Under the pieces are notes generated by a model that saw nothing but the letters and a program-made list of their open reading frames with translations, made no database searches and had not been told where the DNA came from. 16,123 nt of DNA from an uncultured Lachnospiraceae bacterium (GTDB taxonomy: Bacteria > Bacillota > Clostridia > Lachnospirales > Lachnospiraceae). Of this stretch, positions 1 to 6,947 are shown one piece after another (the stretch's first letter is position 1; the number at the start of each line of letters is the position of its first letter). The position numbers were made by a program, and so were the translations under genes. Where the stretch lies: assembly GCA_910583965.1 (NCBI GenBank), contig CAJUAE010000083.1:1-16123 (forward strand). Direction: 5' to 3'.

Positions 1-83
1 TCCTCTTGCAAGCTTGCTTGCATCGGATTTCTTGACCTTTTGACCCTGGTATCATTTTATTAATTTGATAAAAATAGAATCTC

Positions 84-112
84 TTTACTTTTCCAATACA
101 CTATGATATTCT
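84..112 (+). promoter_or_regulatory. Promoter of the cold-shock gene
   Basis: A -35 box TTTACT (84-89) is separated by exactly 17 bases from a -10 box TATTCT (107-112). A TG dinucleotide one base upstream of the -10 box makes it an extended -10. The start of transcription would be near 119, leaving a leader of about 50 bases. That leader begins with a small stem-loop (TGCAGT at 121-126 pairing with ACTGCA at 134-139). The bases before 84 hold a short palindrome GCAAGCTTGC (8-17) and nothing else I recognise. Confidence 0.6.
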
Positions 113-168
113 ATTAATGTTGCAGTGCGAACTACTGCACTATTTAATTATTTTGGGAGGTATCTGCA

Positions 169-369
169 ATGAACAAAGGTACAGTAAAATGGTTTAATAA
201 CCAGAAGGGATATGGTTTTATCTCTGACGAAGCAGGGAATGATGTATTTGTACACTATTCTGGACTTGTAATGGACGGTTTCAAATCCCTTGACGAAGGC
301 GCTAACGTAACATTTGAAATTGTAAACAGCGAAAAAGGTCCTCAGGCAGTCAATGTAACAAAATTATAA
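169..369 (+). CDS. csp: CspA-family cold-shock protein
   Basis: This is a small single-domain nucleic-acid-binding protein of 66 residues, the usual length for the CspA/CspB family. It should fold as a five-stranded OB barrel that binds single-stranded RNA or DNA and melts RNA secondary structure in the cytoplasm. The RNP1 motif KGYGFI is at residues 13-18 and the RNP2 motif VFVHY at 26-30; the binding aromatics Trp8, Phe9, Tyr15, Phe17, Phe27, His29 and Tyr30 are all in place. The start is fixed by a GGGAGG ribosome binding site at 154-159. The gene stands alone, with its own promoter and a hairpin terminator shared with the opposite operon. The leader is much shorter than the long cold-responsive leader of E. 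coli cspA, so cold induction cannot be read from the sequence. Several paralogues are usual in Clostridia, so no specific letter is assigned. Confidence 0.95.
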   Translation: MNKGTVKWFNNQKGYGFISDEAGNDVFVHYSGLVMDGFKSLDEGANVTFEIVNSEKGPQAVNVTKL

Positions 370-437
370 GGATTGCATATAAATCTATTGTAATCAAATA
401 GGGAAAGTTACTTCCCTTGCTGATTGCATTCCATGTA

Positions 438-476
438 CACAAAAAGCTTCGTGATTTTCTCACGAAGCTTTTCTAA
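438..476. terminator. Bidirectional terminator between csp and hisA
   Basis: The 12-base arm AAAAGCTTCGTG (442-453) pairs perfectly with CACGAAGCTTTT (461-472) around a 7-base loop. The transcript is T-rich on the far side in both directions (TTTTCTAATTCTTT on the plus strand, GCTTTTTGTG on the minus strand), so it can end both csp and the dapA-dapB-hisA operon. The hisA stop codon (460-462) lies inside the hairpin. A weaker hairpin, AGGGAA/TTCCCT at 400-417, lies between it and csp and has no T run. Confidence 0.85.
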
Positions 477-1254
477 TTCTTTGAATCACTTCATCAAAAG
501 CAAGTTTCCCGCCAAATATGTCAAGTGCACTCCCAATCGTCACGTTAATTTTTTTGTGCCCAAGCCTTCCCAAAAGTTCAATATCCTCATAACTGTGTAC
601 GCCGCCTGCGTAAGTAATAACTGCATTATCGTGCGCATTACACCACGCTCCAAGGAATTGAACAAGTACTTGTTCAATTCCTTGACTTTTCCCCTCCACA
701 TCCACAGCATGAATCAAAAACTCATCGCAATATTCTCTCAATAAATCAAGTATGCTGTCATCCACGCACACATCTGTAAATTTCTGCCAACGATCTGTCA
801 CAATATAATATCGACCATTTTTCATACGACAGCTCAAGTCTAACACCAAATGTTCTTTTCCTACAGTACGATAGATTTTGTCTAGATGTTCCATATTTAT
901 TTTGCCATTTTGAAAAACGTAAGAAGTTACTATCACATGAGAAGCACCTGCATTTAAATATGCATTCGCATTTTCGGCTGTGATACCCCCCCCAATTTGA
1001 AGTCCATTTGGATATGCTGCAAGTGCCCGCATTGCCTGTTTTCTTGTTGCTTCAAAGTAAGGACTTGACACAGGGTTTAAAAGAATGATATGTCCTCCCT
1101 TAATCCCACTTTTCTGATATAATCTTGCATAATATTCCGCATTCTTTGACGCCACAAAGTTTTCCTCTGCATGGTCGCCCTTATCCATTAAAGAACCGCC
1201 AACAATCTGTTTCACCTGCCCATTATGAATGTCTATACATGGCCGAAATTCCAT
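460..1254 (-). CDS. hisA: Phosphoribosylformimino-AICAR-P isomerase, eukaryotic-type HisA
   Basis: The 264-residue product isomerises ProFAR to PRFAR, the fourth step of histidine biosynthesis, using a TIM barrel. It opens with MEFRPCIDIHNGQVKQIVGG, which has the catalytic-base aspartate (Asp8). The later blocks, LQIGGGIT, LDLSCR, HAVDVEGKSQGIE, TYAGGVHSYEDI and TIGSALDIFGG, are typical of the fungal and plant HIS6-like branch of HisA rather than the usual bacterial branch. The length also suits that branch. Its start lies 5 bases after the dapB stop, with an AGGA ribosome binding site overlapping the dapB end, so it is the third gene of the dapA-dapB-hisA operon. Its stop sits in the terminator stem. 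No other his gene is in the window. The function is well supported by sequence; the eukaryotic-type assignment rests on recalled motif patterns. Confidence 0.9.
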   Translation of the reverse strand: MEFRPCIDIHNGQVKQIVGGSLMDKGDHAEENFVASKNAEYYARLYQKSGIKGGHIILLNPVSSPYFEATRKQAMRALAAYPNGLQIGGGITAENANAYLNAGASHVIVTSYVFQNGKINMEHLDKIYRTVGKEHLVLDLSCRMKNGRYYIVTDRWQKFTDVCVDDSILDLLREYCDEFLIHAVDVEGKSQGIEQVLVQFLGAWCNAHDNAVITYAGGVHSYEDIELLGRLGHKKINVTIGSALDIFGGKLAFDEVIQRIRKAS

Positions 1255-1259
1255 CTGTC

Positions 1260-2012
1260 CTATACCACATCTTTCATGTCATATCTGCCAGCGGGTTTTC
1301 CCTTTAAGAACTTCGCCGCCTGGACAGCACCTTTTCCAAACAATGCTTTTGAATATGCTCGATGAGAAAAAGTAATCACTTCATCTTCTCCCGCAAAAAT
1401 CACATCATGATCACCAACAATTGTACCACCTCTCACCGCACTAATGCCAATCTCCTTGTCTGTGCGTTTTGCTCGTACCTGACTTCTATCATAAACATAC
1501 TCATATTCGTTGTTAAATGATTCATTTATACTATCTGCAAGTGCAAGTGCTGTACCACTTGGCGCATCCACTTTTAAATTGTGATGTTTCTCCACAATCT
1601 CAATATCAAATCCAGCAGGAACTAATATTTCTGCTGCTTCTTTTAGGAGTTTTAGCAACATATTAATCCCTAATGACATATTGGCAGATTTCAAAATCGC
1701 CACTTTCTGTGAAGCCTCCTCCACATGTGCAAGCTGCGTCTCGGAAAGTCCAGTAGTACAAAGTACACATGGAATTTGACGCTCCACACAATAATCAAGA
1801 AGCCCATCAACTGCCTGCGCAACACAAAAATCAATCACAACATCTGCTGTCACATCACACACATCAATACTGTGAAACACAGGATATGCATTTTTAATAT
1901 GGTCTGATGCATCGATACCCGCCACAATCTCTATCTCAGGATCCGAAGCTATAATTCCGGTTATCATCTGTCCCATTTTTCCATTGCAACCATGCATTAT
2001 CACCCTAGTCAT
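1260..2012 (-). CDS. dapB: 4-hydroxy-tetrahydrodipicolinate reductase
   Basis: DapB reduces the product of DapA with NAD(P)H to tetrahydrodipicolinate, in the lysine and diaminopimelate pathway in the cytoplasm. At 250 residues it is of normal length. The N-terminal Rossmann nucleotide loop GCNGKMG is at residues 8-14. The family signature EKHHNLKVDAPSGTAL is at 141-156, with the catalytic His143/His144 pair, Lys147, and the substrate-binding SGTA. A CTTGL segment at 85-89 lines the cofactor site. It lies 45 bases after dapA and 5 bases before hisA on the same strand, so it should be on the riboswitch-controlled transcript. The ATG is preceded by an AAAGGAT ribosome binding site about 10 bases upstream. 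No odd features were seen. Confidence 0.97.
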   Translation of the reverse strand: MTRVIMHGCNGKMGQMITGIIASDPEIEIVAGIDASDHIKNAYPVFHSIDVCDVTADVVIDFCVAQAVDGLLDYCVERQIPCVLCTTGLSETQLAHVEEASQKVAILKSANMSLGINMLLKLLKEAAEILVPAGFDIEIVEKHHNLKVDAPSGTALALADSINESFNNEYEYVYDRSQVRAKRTDKEIGISAVRGGTIVGDHDVIFAGEDEVITFSHRAYSKALFGKGAVQAAKFLKGKPAGRYDMKDVV

Positions 2013-2057
2013 CTCTTATCGTATCCTTTCCCACTTTTGTTATCTTCCTGCGATTCC

Positions 2058-2942
2058 CTACAAAATTCCGTAATTTTTCATGGCTTTCTCAAGCCGCTCA
2101 ACATTTGTAGGCTCCATCTCCGTCAAAGGTCTTCTAAGCATACCGCCCTCTAATCCCATCAAGTTTACTGCTTTCTTTATTGGTATTGGATTTACCTCAC
2201 AAAATAGTGCATCAACAAGCTCTATCGCCCTTAACTGCTCATTGCAGCTCTCGTCTGTTTTTCCGTCAAAATACAGTTGGCAGATATTATGTGTCTGTTC
2301 TGGCGCAACATTGGAAAGCACAGAAATGACCCCTTTTCCACCAAGAGAAAGAAGTGGTACAATCTGATTATCATTTCCTGAATACAAATCCACACACCCA
2401 TCAGCCAATGCCATCAGTTTCGCTACCTGTGAAATATCTCCGCTCGCTTCCTTTACACCGACAATGTTCTCAATCTCCTTACAGAGACGCACAATCGTAG
2501 CCGGCTGAATATTGCATCCTGTCCTTCCAGGTACATTATATAAAATTATTGGTATCTTCACAGACTCTGCAATCATTTTAAAATGTTCATACAAACCATT
2601 TTGTGTGGCCTTGTTATAATAGGGTGTTACCAAAAGCAATCCATCCACTCCGGCTTTTTCTGCTTCCTGAGAGAGATAAACTGCGGTCTGGGTGCAGTTC
2701 GATCCTGTTCCTGCAATCACGGGAATTCTTTTATCAACTTGTTTTACACAGAAACGGATACAGTCTAAATGTTCTTCATGTGTAAGCGTTGACGCCTCAC
2801 CTGTTGTCCCACACACAATAATTGCATCTGTCTTGTTCGCAATTTGGAACTCGATTAGCTTTGCAAAAGCCTCGTAATTTACCCCTCCATCTGGTTTCAT
2901 TGGTGTGACAATCGCAACACCTGCTCCCTTGAATATAGACAT
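2058..2942 (-). CDS. dapA: 4-hydroxy-tetrahydrodipicolinate synthase
   Basis: DapA condenses pyruvate with aspartate semialdehyde, the committed step towards diaminopimelate and lysine. The 294-residue TIM barrel carries GTTGEAS at residues 45-51 (Thr46/Thr47 proton relay), YNVPGRT at 135-141 (catalytic Tyr135 and carboxylate-binding Arg140) and GVKEASGD at 162-169, in which Lys164 is the Schiff-base lysine. The start is set by AAGGAGG about 7 bases upstream of the ATG. It is the first gene after the lysine riboswitch and its terminator, so expression should fall when lysine is plentiful. Gene order dapA-dapB is common in Clostridia. The product feeds both lysine supply and the peptidoglycan cross-bridge made by the PBP encoded further along. 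Confidence 0.97.
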   Translation of the reverse strand: MSIFKGAGVAIVTPMKPDGGVNYEAFAKLIEFQIANKTDAIIVCGTTGEASTLTHEEHLDCIRFCVKQVDKRIPVIAGTGSNCTQTAVYLSQEAEKAGVDGLLLVTPYYNKATQNGLYEHFKMIAESVKIPIILYNVPGRTGCNIQPATIVRLCKEIENIVGVKEASGDISQVAKLMALADGCVDLYSGNDNQIVPLLSLGGKGVISVLSNVAPEQTHNICQLYFDGKTDESCNEQLRAIELVDALFCEVNPIPIKKAVNLMGLEGGMLRRPLTEMEPTNVERLEKAMKNYGIL

Positions 2943-2980
2943 AGAAATTTCCTCCTTAAAAAATATACTAACCTACAAAG

Positions 2981-3014
2981 AAAAAACCGATCATCTAATC
3001 AATAGACGGCCGGT
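2981..3014 (-). terminator. Riboswitch-controlled intrinsic terminator upstream of dapA
   Basis: On the minus strand the arms ACCGGCCGTCTA (3014-3003) and TAGATGATCGGT (2997-2986) form a 12-pair stem with one mismatch and a 5-base loop, followed directly by a run of six T (2986-2981). It lies between the lysine aptamer and the dapA ribosome binding site. This is the expected place for the expression platform of a transcription-attenuating riboswitch. Confidence 0.85.
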
Positions 3015-3042
3015 ACTCTATCCACACAATACCATATACCAG
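3010..3042 (-). promoter_or_regulatory. Candidate antiterminator pairing in the lysine leader
   Basis: On the minus strand, CTGGTA (3042-3037) can pair with TACCGG (3015-3010), which overlaps the 5' arm of the terminator. The same CTGG can instead pair with an upstream CCAG near 3058. This gives a plausible two-state switch: CCAG/CTGG plus terminator with lysine, CTGGTA/TACCGG antiterminator without. The pairings are visible; their use is inferred. Confidence 0.45.
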
Positions 3043-3065
3043 TATCAAACTAGTTCTGGCTGAAA

Positions 3066-3276
3066 ATGATAGCGCTCCATCTGTTGATGACAGTCATGCA
3101 GCTCTTAACCACATGCCCAAGCAGATAGCACTCAGGAAACTTCTGCTTTCGGCGTTTTTTCCTTTCCTTTTCCCTTAAACGGTGCCTGCCACCTCAGGAA
3201 GCTTCATATTATAAAAATTCATGCTACTTCATAATAATTTCTTAAAAGTACTGATAAAAAACGCAACCTCTATCTT
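3066..3276 (-). promoter_or_regulatory. Lysine riboswitch (L-box aptamer) ahead of dapA
   Basis: The leader starts with GATAGAGGTTGCG (from 3274 downwards) and ends with TGGAGCGCTATC (to 3068), so the closing helix P1 pairs GATAG with CTATC. Between them lie blocks known from lysine riboswitches: CGCCGAAAGC, GGGCATGTGGTTAAGAGCTG and ACTGTCATCAACAGATGGAG. The arm AAGCAGAAG can pair with TCTGCTT as the P4 helix. The aptamer is about 207 bases long, within the usual range. Lysine binding would stabilise P1 and allow the downstream terminator at 2981-3014 to form, stopping transcription before dapA, dapB and hisA. The class comes from recalled conserved blocks, not a covariance-model search. Confidence 0.9.
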
Positions 3277-3289
3277 TTTATGTTATTTT

Positions 3290-3318
3290 ATTATATATCC
3301 TAATATGTACACTGTCAA
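3290..3318 (-). promoter_or_regulatory. Perfect consensus promoter of the dapA-dapB-hisA operon
   Basis: On the minus strand, TTGACA (3318-3313) and TATAAT (3295-3290) are separated by exactly 17 bases, a full match to the vegetative sigma-A consensus. The predicted start near 3283 is only a few bases before the riboswitch P1 helix. Such a strong promoter suits an operon whose output is set by attenuation rather than by initiation. Confidence 0.9.
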
Positions 3319-3360
3319 CTGATAAACCAGATTTTCAGAAATTGTAGAAAAATAACGTCG

Positions 3361-3436
3361 CTTTTCACACTCGCACCATGCACTTGCCGCACGTGTCGGA
3401 ACCAGCATATAATATTAATTGTTGCAATTCACACCA
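3361..3436 (+). repeat. Diverged intergenic repeat related to the 12.7 kb cluster
   Basis: This stretch begins with CTTTTCACACTCGCACC (3361-3377) and ends with GTTGCAATTCACACC (3421-3435). Both boundary words recur, in the same relative order, on the minus strand of the cluster at 12710-12804 (TTTTCACACCCGCGCC and GTTATAATTCACACC). It occupies the spacer between the dap promoter and the end of the CobO-like gene. It has no convincing reading frame. Confidence 0.5.
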
Positions 3437-3497
3437 AAACTTCTGAAAGGAATACACAAATCAAGAGATGGTTGAATTTTGCTATAATTCTTTATCA

Positions 3498-3528
3498 CAA
3501 AAACAAAGGAGCCCAAACAGCTCCTTGT
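3498..3528 (-). terminator. Terminator of the CobO-like gene
   Basis: On the minus strand AAGGAGC (3526-3520) pairs with GCTCCTT (3512-3506) around a 7-base loop, followed by TGTTTTTG. It lies 7 bases beyond the stop codon of the CobO-like gene and would end the SSB-like/CobO-like transcript. Confidence 0.8.
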
Positions 3529-3534
3529 CAATTC

Positions 3535-4083
3535 CTAATATACTTTATAGTTGACTGCCTCAATCTTAAAAATCTTATCTGCGAGCTGACACACAGCATC
3601 ATTGAGATGTACTCCTGTCAGAATAATATCAACATCCTCTGATTTTGCCTCCAAAATATGATGCAAATCCTCAATGGTTATAATGCCATTATCAATCAGT
3701 CCAAGTACTTCATCCAGAATCAGCAAACCACATTCTCCTGTTGTGAGAACTTTCTTGGCAAAATTCAGCCCATTTTTTATATTATGAATTTCTTCCTGTT
3801 TATGCTCGTCAGAAAGTTGTGCAAATTCTACTGCGCTTTTCTCAAAACGGAAGGTCTTGATTTCTGGTTCCATCCGTTTGAGAAAAGCTTCATTTTGATT
3901 TCTCTTTAGGAAATTGATAATCACTACATCCCTGCCTGTACTCGCAATTTGTATCGCTCTCCCGAGCACCATGGCAGATTTATCGTATCCTTCACCACTG
4001 TACACTTGTATTATTCCTTTTTCCATAAATCTATCCCTTATGCCCTTTCCTCGTAACTGCATCACCCACGCAGATATAAACAT
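3535..4083 (-). CDS. CobO/BtuR-like P-loop protein with a degenerate Walker A
   Basis: This resembles the CobO/BtuR (CobA) family of ATP:corrinoid adenosyltransferases, which move the adenosyl group of ATP to cob(I)alamin. The pattern is MEKGIIQVYSGEGYDKSA, then VVIINFLKR, the Walker B-like LLILDEVLGLIDNGII, and IILTGVHLNDAVCQLADKI. However, family members normally have GNGKGKT or GEGKGKS in the P-loop. Here it reads GEGYDKS, with the glycine before the lysine replaced by aspartate, and LTGR is replaced by LTGV. It may have lost adenosyltransferase activity or changed substrate. Two starts are possible: the longer form (4083, GGAG six bases upstream, 182 residues) and the family-like start at 4026 (163 residues). 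The family alignment favours the latter, the ribosome binding site the former. It follows the SSB-like gene by 66 bases on the same strand. No other cobalamin gene is nearby. Confidence 0.75.
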   Translation of the reverse strand: MFISAWVMQLRGKGIRDRFMEKGIIQVYSGEGYDKSAMVLGRAIQIASTGRDVVIINFLKRNQNEAFLKRMEPEIKTFRFEKSAVEFAQLSDEHKQEEIHNIKNGLNFAKKVLTTGECGLLILDEVLGLIDNGIITIEDLHHILEAKSEDVDIILTGVHLNDAVCQLADKIFKIEAVNYKVY

Positions 4084-4149
4084 TTATCACTCCGAAAATA
4101 ATAGCATAACATACAAGATTTTGCAACTTTTTATTCTTAATTGTTACAT

Positions 4150-4824
4150 TTATAATTCCTCTGTATCTTCCTCTGGAAGTTCTAACTTGCTGACAGAAAC
4201 TTCGTAAGCAATTCGCTTTTCCAATTCTTCCTCTGTAATTTTTTTCATATACTCTCTTGACTGAATGCGCCCCCATACCAAACAGCGCTCTCCCACCTCA
4301 AAATTTGATGCATAGCGGGCATTTCTTCCCCAGCAAATACAAGGGATATAATCCGACTTTCCATATGGGCGATTCACTGCTAACAGCAGGTCCGCAATCT
4401 CACGTCCCAGAGGAGTCTTTCTATATACAGGTTCCTTGCACACATACCCATCAAGGAAAATCTGATTCGTTTTAATATTCTCACTGATTTCCTCCACAAA
4501 TTCAATTTCTCTTGCAAACACAGAAAGAACCAGTTTATTTTTGTGCTCCTCATGTCGGTTGTAGGAACGGAACTGACCATTTACTACCACCATCATACCT
4601 CTATAGTCCCCACTTACATCGAGCAGTCTCTCTGAAATCATTACTGGGATAATATCCATAGATTCAGACAATCTTGCCACCTGAATATCTACCATATAAA
4701 AGCCCTCGCCAAATATTTCATGGCTGAATGAGAACTCACTCACAATCTCACCCATGACTGTCACCTGATTATTTTCAATCACCTGCTCATGATACCCATT
4801 TTTTGTCTTTAATGTCTCTTGCAT
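4150..4824 (-). CDS. SSB-like protein with two OB folds
   Basis: The 224-residue protein seems to carry two OB-type domains. The first, at about residues 18-112, contains YNRHEEHKNKLVLSVFAREI. The second, at about 120-215, begins FLDGYVCKEPVYRKTPLG, and its YIPCICWGRNARYA and CLVWGRIQSREY follow the single-stranded-DNA-binding protein pattern (a strand, then VxWGxxA, then a VxGRxQSRxY turn). The end is acidic (LPEEDTEEL), like the tails SSB proteins use to bind partners, but it lacks the canonical DDxPF. It is not the housekeeping Ssb, which has one OB fold and a long Gly/Gln linker. It probably binds single-stranded DNA; its process is unknown. A GGGAG site lies 9 bases before the ATG. It shares a strand with the CobO-like gene and diverges from typA. 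I found no strong promoter for it. Confidence 0.7.
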   Translation of the reverse strand: MQETLKTKNGYHEQVIENNQVTVMGEIVSEFSFSHEIFGEGFYMVDIQVARLSESMDIIPVMISERLLDVSGDYRGMMVVVNGQFRSYNRHEEHKNKLVLSVFAREIEFVEEISENIKTNQIFLDGYVCKEPVYRKTPLGREIADLLLAVNRPYGKSDYIPCICWGRNARYASNFEVGERCLVWGRIQSREYMKKITEEELEKRIAYEVSVSKLELPEEDTEEL

Positions 4825-4939
4825 TATTTCATTCTCCCTTCGTTCTTGTAGTTAAATCATATGCTAGTTTATACGGTAAATAAAGCTTGAAATATCGCAG
4901 AAACACTGATAATTCAAGGCATTTAGGCATTTTTTTACA

Positions 4940-4987
4940 GCGTTTGACAAATCCCCGTATCCCAATGCGCCACAATTTGCCAAACGC
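4940..4987. repeat. Inverted repeat between the divergent SSB-like gene and typA
   Basis: GCGTTTG-A-CAAAT (4940-4952) is the inverse of ATTTG-C-CAAACGC (4975-4987): twelve pairs with one mismatch and a 22-base loop. A T run lies on the plus-strand 5' side (TTTTTTTACAG), but neither strand has one after the hairpin. It is therefore not a normal terminator. It could be an operator or a remnant repeat; nothing else shows its role. Confidence 0.55.
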
Positions 4988-5017
4988 CGTAGAAAAGTTT
5001 TCTCTTAATATTTTTCA

Positions 5018-5046
5018 TTGCAAAAAGCACACATAAGTGCTATACT
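5018..5046 (+). promoter_or_regulatory. Promoter of typA
   Basis: TTGCAA (5018-5023) and TATACT (5041-5046) are 17 bases apart. The predicted start near 5053 leaves a leader of about 55 bases before the typA start codon. Confidence 0.7.
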
Positions 5047-5108
5047 GTTTTAGTTTTGAAAAGAAATTTTGAATGAATTACTGTGTTTGAAAATATGGAG
5101 GATTTATT

Positions 5109-6941
5109 ATGATACAGAAAAGAAAAGATGTCAGAAACGTAGCCATTATCGCCCATGTAGATCACGGCAAAACTACCCTTGTAGATGAACTTTTAAAACA
5201 GAGCGGCGTGTTTCGCGAAAACCAAGAAGTTGCTGAACGTGTTATGGATTCTAACGATATAGAGCGGGAACGCGGCATCACAATCCTATCAAAAAATACA
5301 GCCGTCATGTACAAAAATACAAAGATTAATATTATCGATACCCCTGGTCATGCTGATTTTGGCGGTGAGGTAGAGCGTGTACTCAAAATGGTAAATGGTG
5401 TTATTCTCGTTGTTGATGCATTTGAAGGCGCTATGCCTCAAACAAAATTTGTGCTCAAAAAAGCACTGGAACTAAAACTTCCAGTCATTGTATGCATCAA
5501 CAAAATTGACCGTCCTGAAGCACGTGCTTCTGAGGTTGTCGATGAAGTGCTTGAACTTTTTCTCGAGTTAGATGCAGACGATTCACAACTTGATTGTCCA
5601 TTTGTATATGCCTCCGCAAAAACTGGGATTGCCTCTCTAGCAGAAACAGAAACAGGGATTGATATGACTCCATTATTTGAGACGATCCTTGATTATATTC
5701 CGGCACCAGAAGGAGACCCCGATGCTGGAACACAAGTGCTAATCAGCACGATTGACTACAATGAATATGTTGGTCGTATTGGCGTGGGTAAAGTTGACAA
5801 TGGCACAATTTCTGTCAATCAAGAAGTTATTATTTGTAATCACCATGAACCAGATAAACAGAAAAAAGTAAAAGTTAGCAAACTTTATGAATTTGATGGT
5901 TTAAATAAAATAGAAGTAAAAGAAGCGCAAATTGGTTCCATTGTTGCTATTTCTGGTATTACAGACATTCATATTGGCGATACACTCTGTGCTGTCGACA
6001 AGGTAGTACCAATTCCTTTTCAAAAAATCAGTGACCCTACAATCGCTATGCATTTTCTAGTAAACGATTCTCCCCTTGCGGGACAAGAAGGAAAATATAT
6101 CACCAGTCGTCATCTGCGTGACAGGCTGTTCCGAGAACTAAACACAGATGTATCTTTGCGTGTCGAGGAAACAGAAAATACAGACGCATTTAAAGTTTCC
6201 GGTCGTGGTGAACTACATCTTTCCGTCCTAATTGAAAATATGCGTCGTGAAGGGTTTGAGTTTGCTGTAAGCAAAGCAGAGGTATTGTATAAAGTAGACG
6301 AAAACGGCAAAAAATTAGAGCCAATGGAACTTGCATACATTGATGTTCCTGAAGAATTTTCTGGAACTGTCATTGAAAAACTCAGTCAGCGAAAAGGCGA
6401 GTTACAAAATATGGGCAAGGCAAGCGGTGGCTATGCTCGTTTGGAGTTCTCTATCCCATCGCGTGGGCTGATTGGCTATCGTGGTGAATTTTTAACAGAT
6501 ACAAAAGGAAATGGCATTTTGAATACAATCTTTGACGGTTATGGACCATATAAGGGCGATATTCAATACCGTAAACAGGGTTCACTAATTGCATTTGAAG
6601 CAGGAGCGGCCATCACCTATGGTTTGTACAACGCGCAGGAACGCGGCATCCTATTTATTGGACCAGGTGAGAAAGTTTACTCTGGTATGGTGGTTGGTCA
6701 AAACGGAAAAGGAGAGGATATTGAACTGAATGTCTGTAAGAAAAAGCAACTTACAAACACGCGTTCTTCTAGTGCCGACGAAGCCTTGCGGTTAACACCA
6801 CCTAAAATTTTAAGTTTGGAACAGGCACTTGACTTTATTGATACGGACGAACTTCTGGAAGTAACCCCGCAAAGTCTTCGCATCCGCAAAAAAATTCTTG
6901 ATCCCACTTTAAGAAAGCGGGCAGGTATGAAAAAAAATTGA
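5109..6941 (+). CDS. typA: Translational GTPase TypA/BipA
   Basis: TypA/BipA is a ribosome-binding GTPase of the EF-G family linked to 50S assembly and growth under stress. At 610 residues it has the usual length. GTPase motifs are complete: G1 AHVDHGKT (15-22), the switch I segment RERGITI (53-59), G3 DTPGH (77-81), G4 NKID (131-134) and G5 SAK (169-171). The rest matches the domain II, III and V regions and the BipA-specific C-terminal domain, for example SGRGELHLSVLIENMRREG, GLIGYRGEFLTDTKGNG and TNTRSSSADEALRLTPP. The start is set by GGAGG at 5097-5101, seven bases before the ATG. It is transcribed alone from its own promoter and ends in a strong hairpin that also covers the next gene's ribosome binding site. 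No abnormal residues were seen. Confidence 0.97.
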   Translation: MIQKRKDVRNVAIIAHVDHGKTTLVDELLKQSGVFRENQEVAERVMDSNDIERERGITILSKNTAVMYKNTKINIIDTPGHADFGGEVERVLKMVNGVILVVDAFEGAMPQTKFVLKKALELKLPVIVCINKIDRPEARASEVVDEVLELFLELDADDSQLDCPFVYASAKTGIASLAETETGIDMTPLFETILDYIPAPEGDPDAGTQVLISTIDYNEYVGRIGVGKVDNGTISVNQEVIICNHHEPDKQKKVKVSKLYEFDGLNKIEVKEAQIGSIVAISGITDIHIGDTLCAVDKVVPIPFQKISDPTIAMHFLVNDSPLAGQEGKYITSRHLRDRLFRELNTDVSLRVEETENTDAFKVSGRGELHLSVLIENMRREGFEFAVSKAEVLYKVDENGKKLEPMELAYIDVPEEFSGTVIEKLSQRKGELQNMGKASGGYARLEFSIPSRGLIGYRGEFLTDTKGNGILNTIFDGYGPYKGDIQYRKQGSLIAFEAGAAITYGLYNAQERGILFIGPGEKVYSGMVVGQNGKGEDIELNVCKKKQLTNTRSSSADEALRLTPPKILSLEQALDFIDTDELLEVTPQSLRIRKKILDPTLRKRAGMKKN

Positions 6942-6947
6942 TACGTC

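Noticed and set aside
1..60. Window start as the end of a gene or a rho-independent terminator
   Set aside because: Only a 10-base palindrome (GCAAGCTTGC) and a TTGACC/TTTGACC near-repeat are visible; not enough to name a feature.
424..744. Plus-strand 106-codon frame overlapping hisA
   Set aside because: It is antisense to conserved HisA sequence and begins in the terminator region; a shadow frame.
3474..3490. TTGAATTTTGCTATAAT as a plus-strand promoter
   Set aside because: The boxes are only about five bases apart and no plus-strand gene follows.
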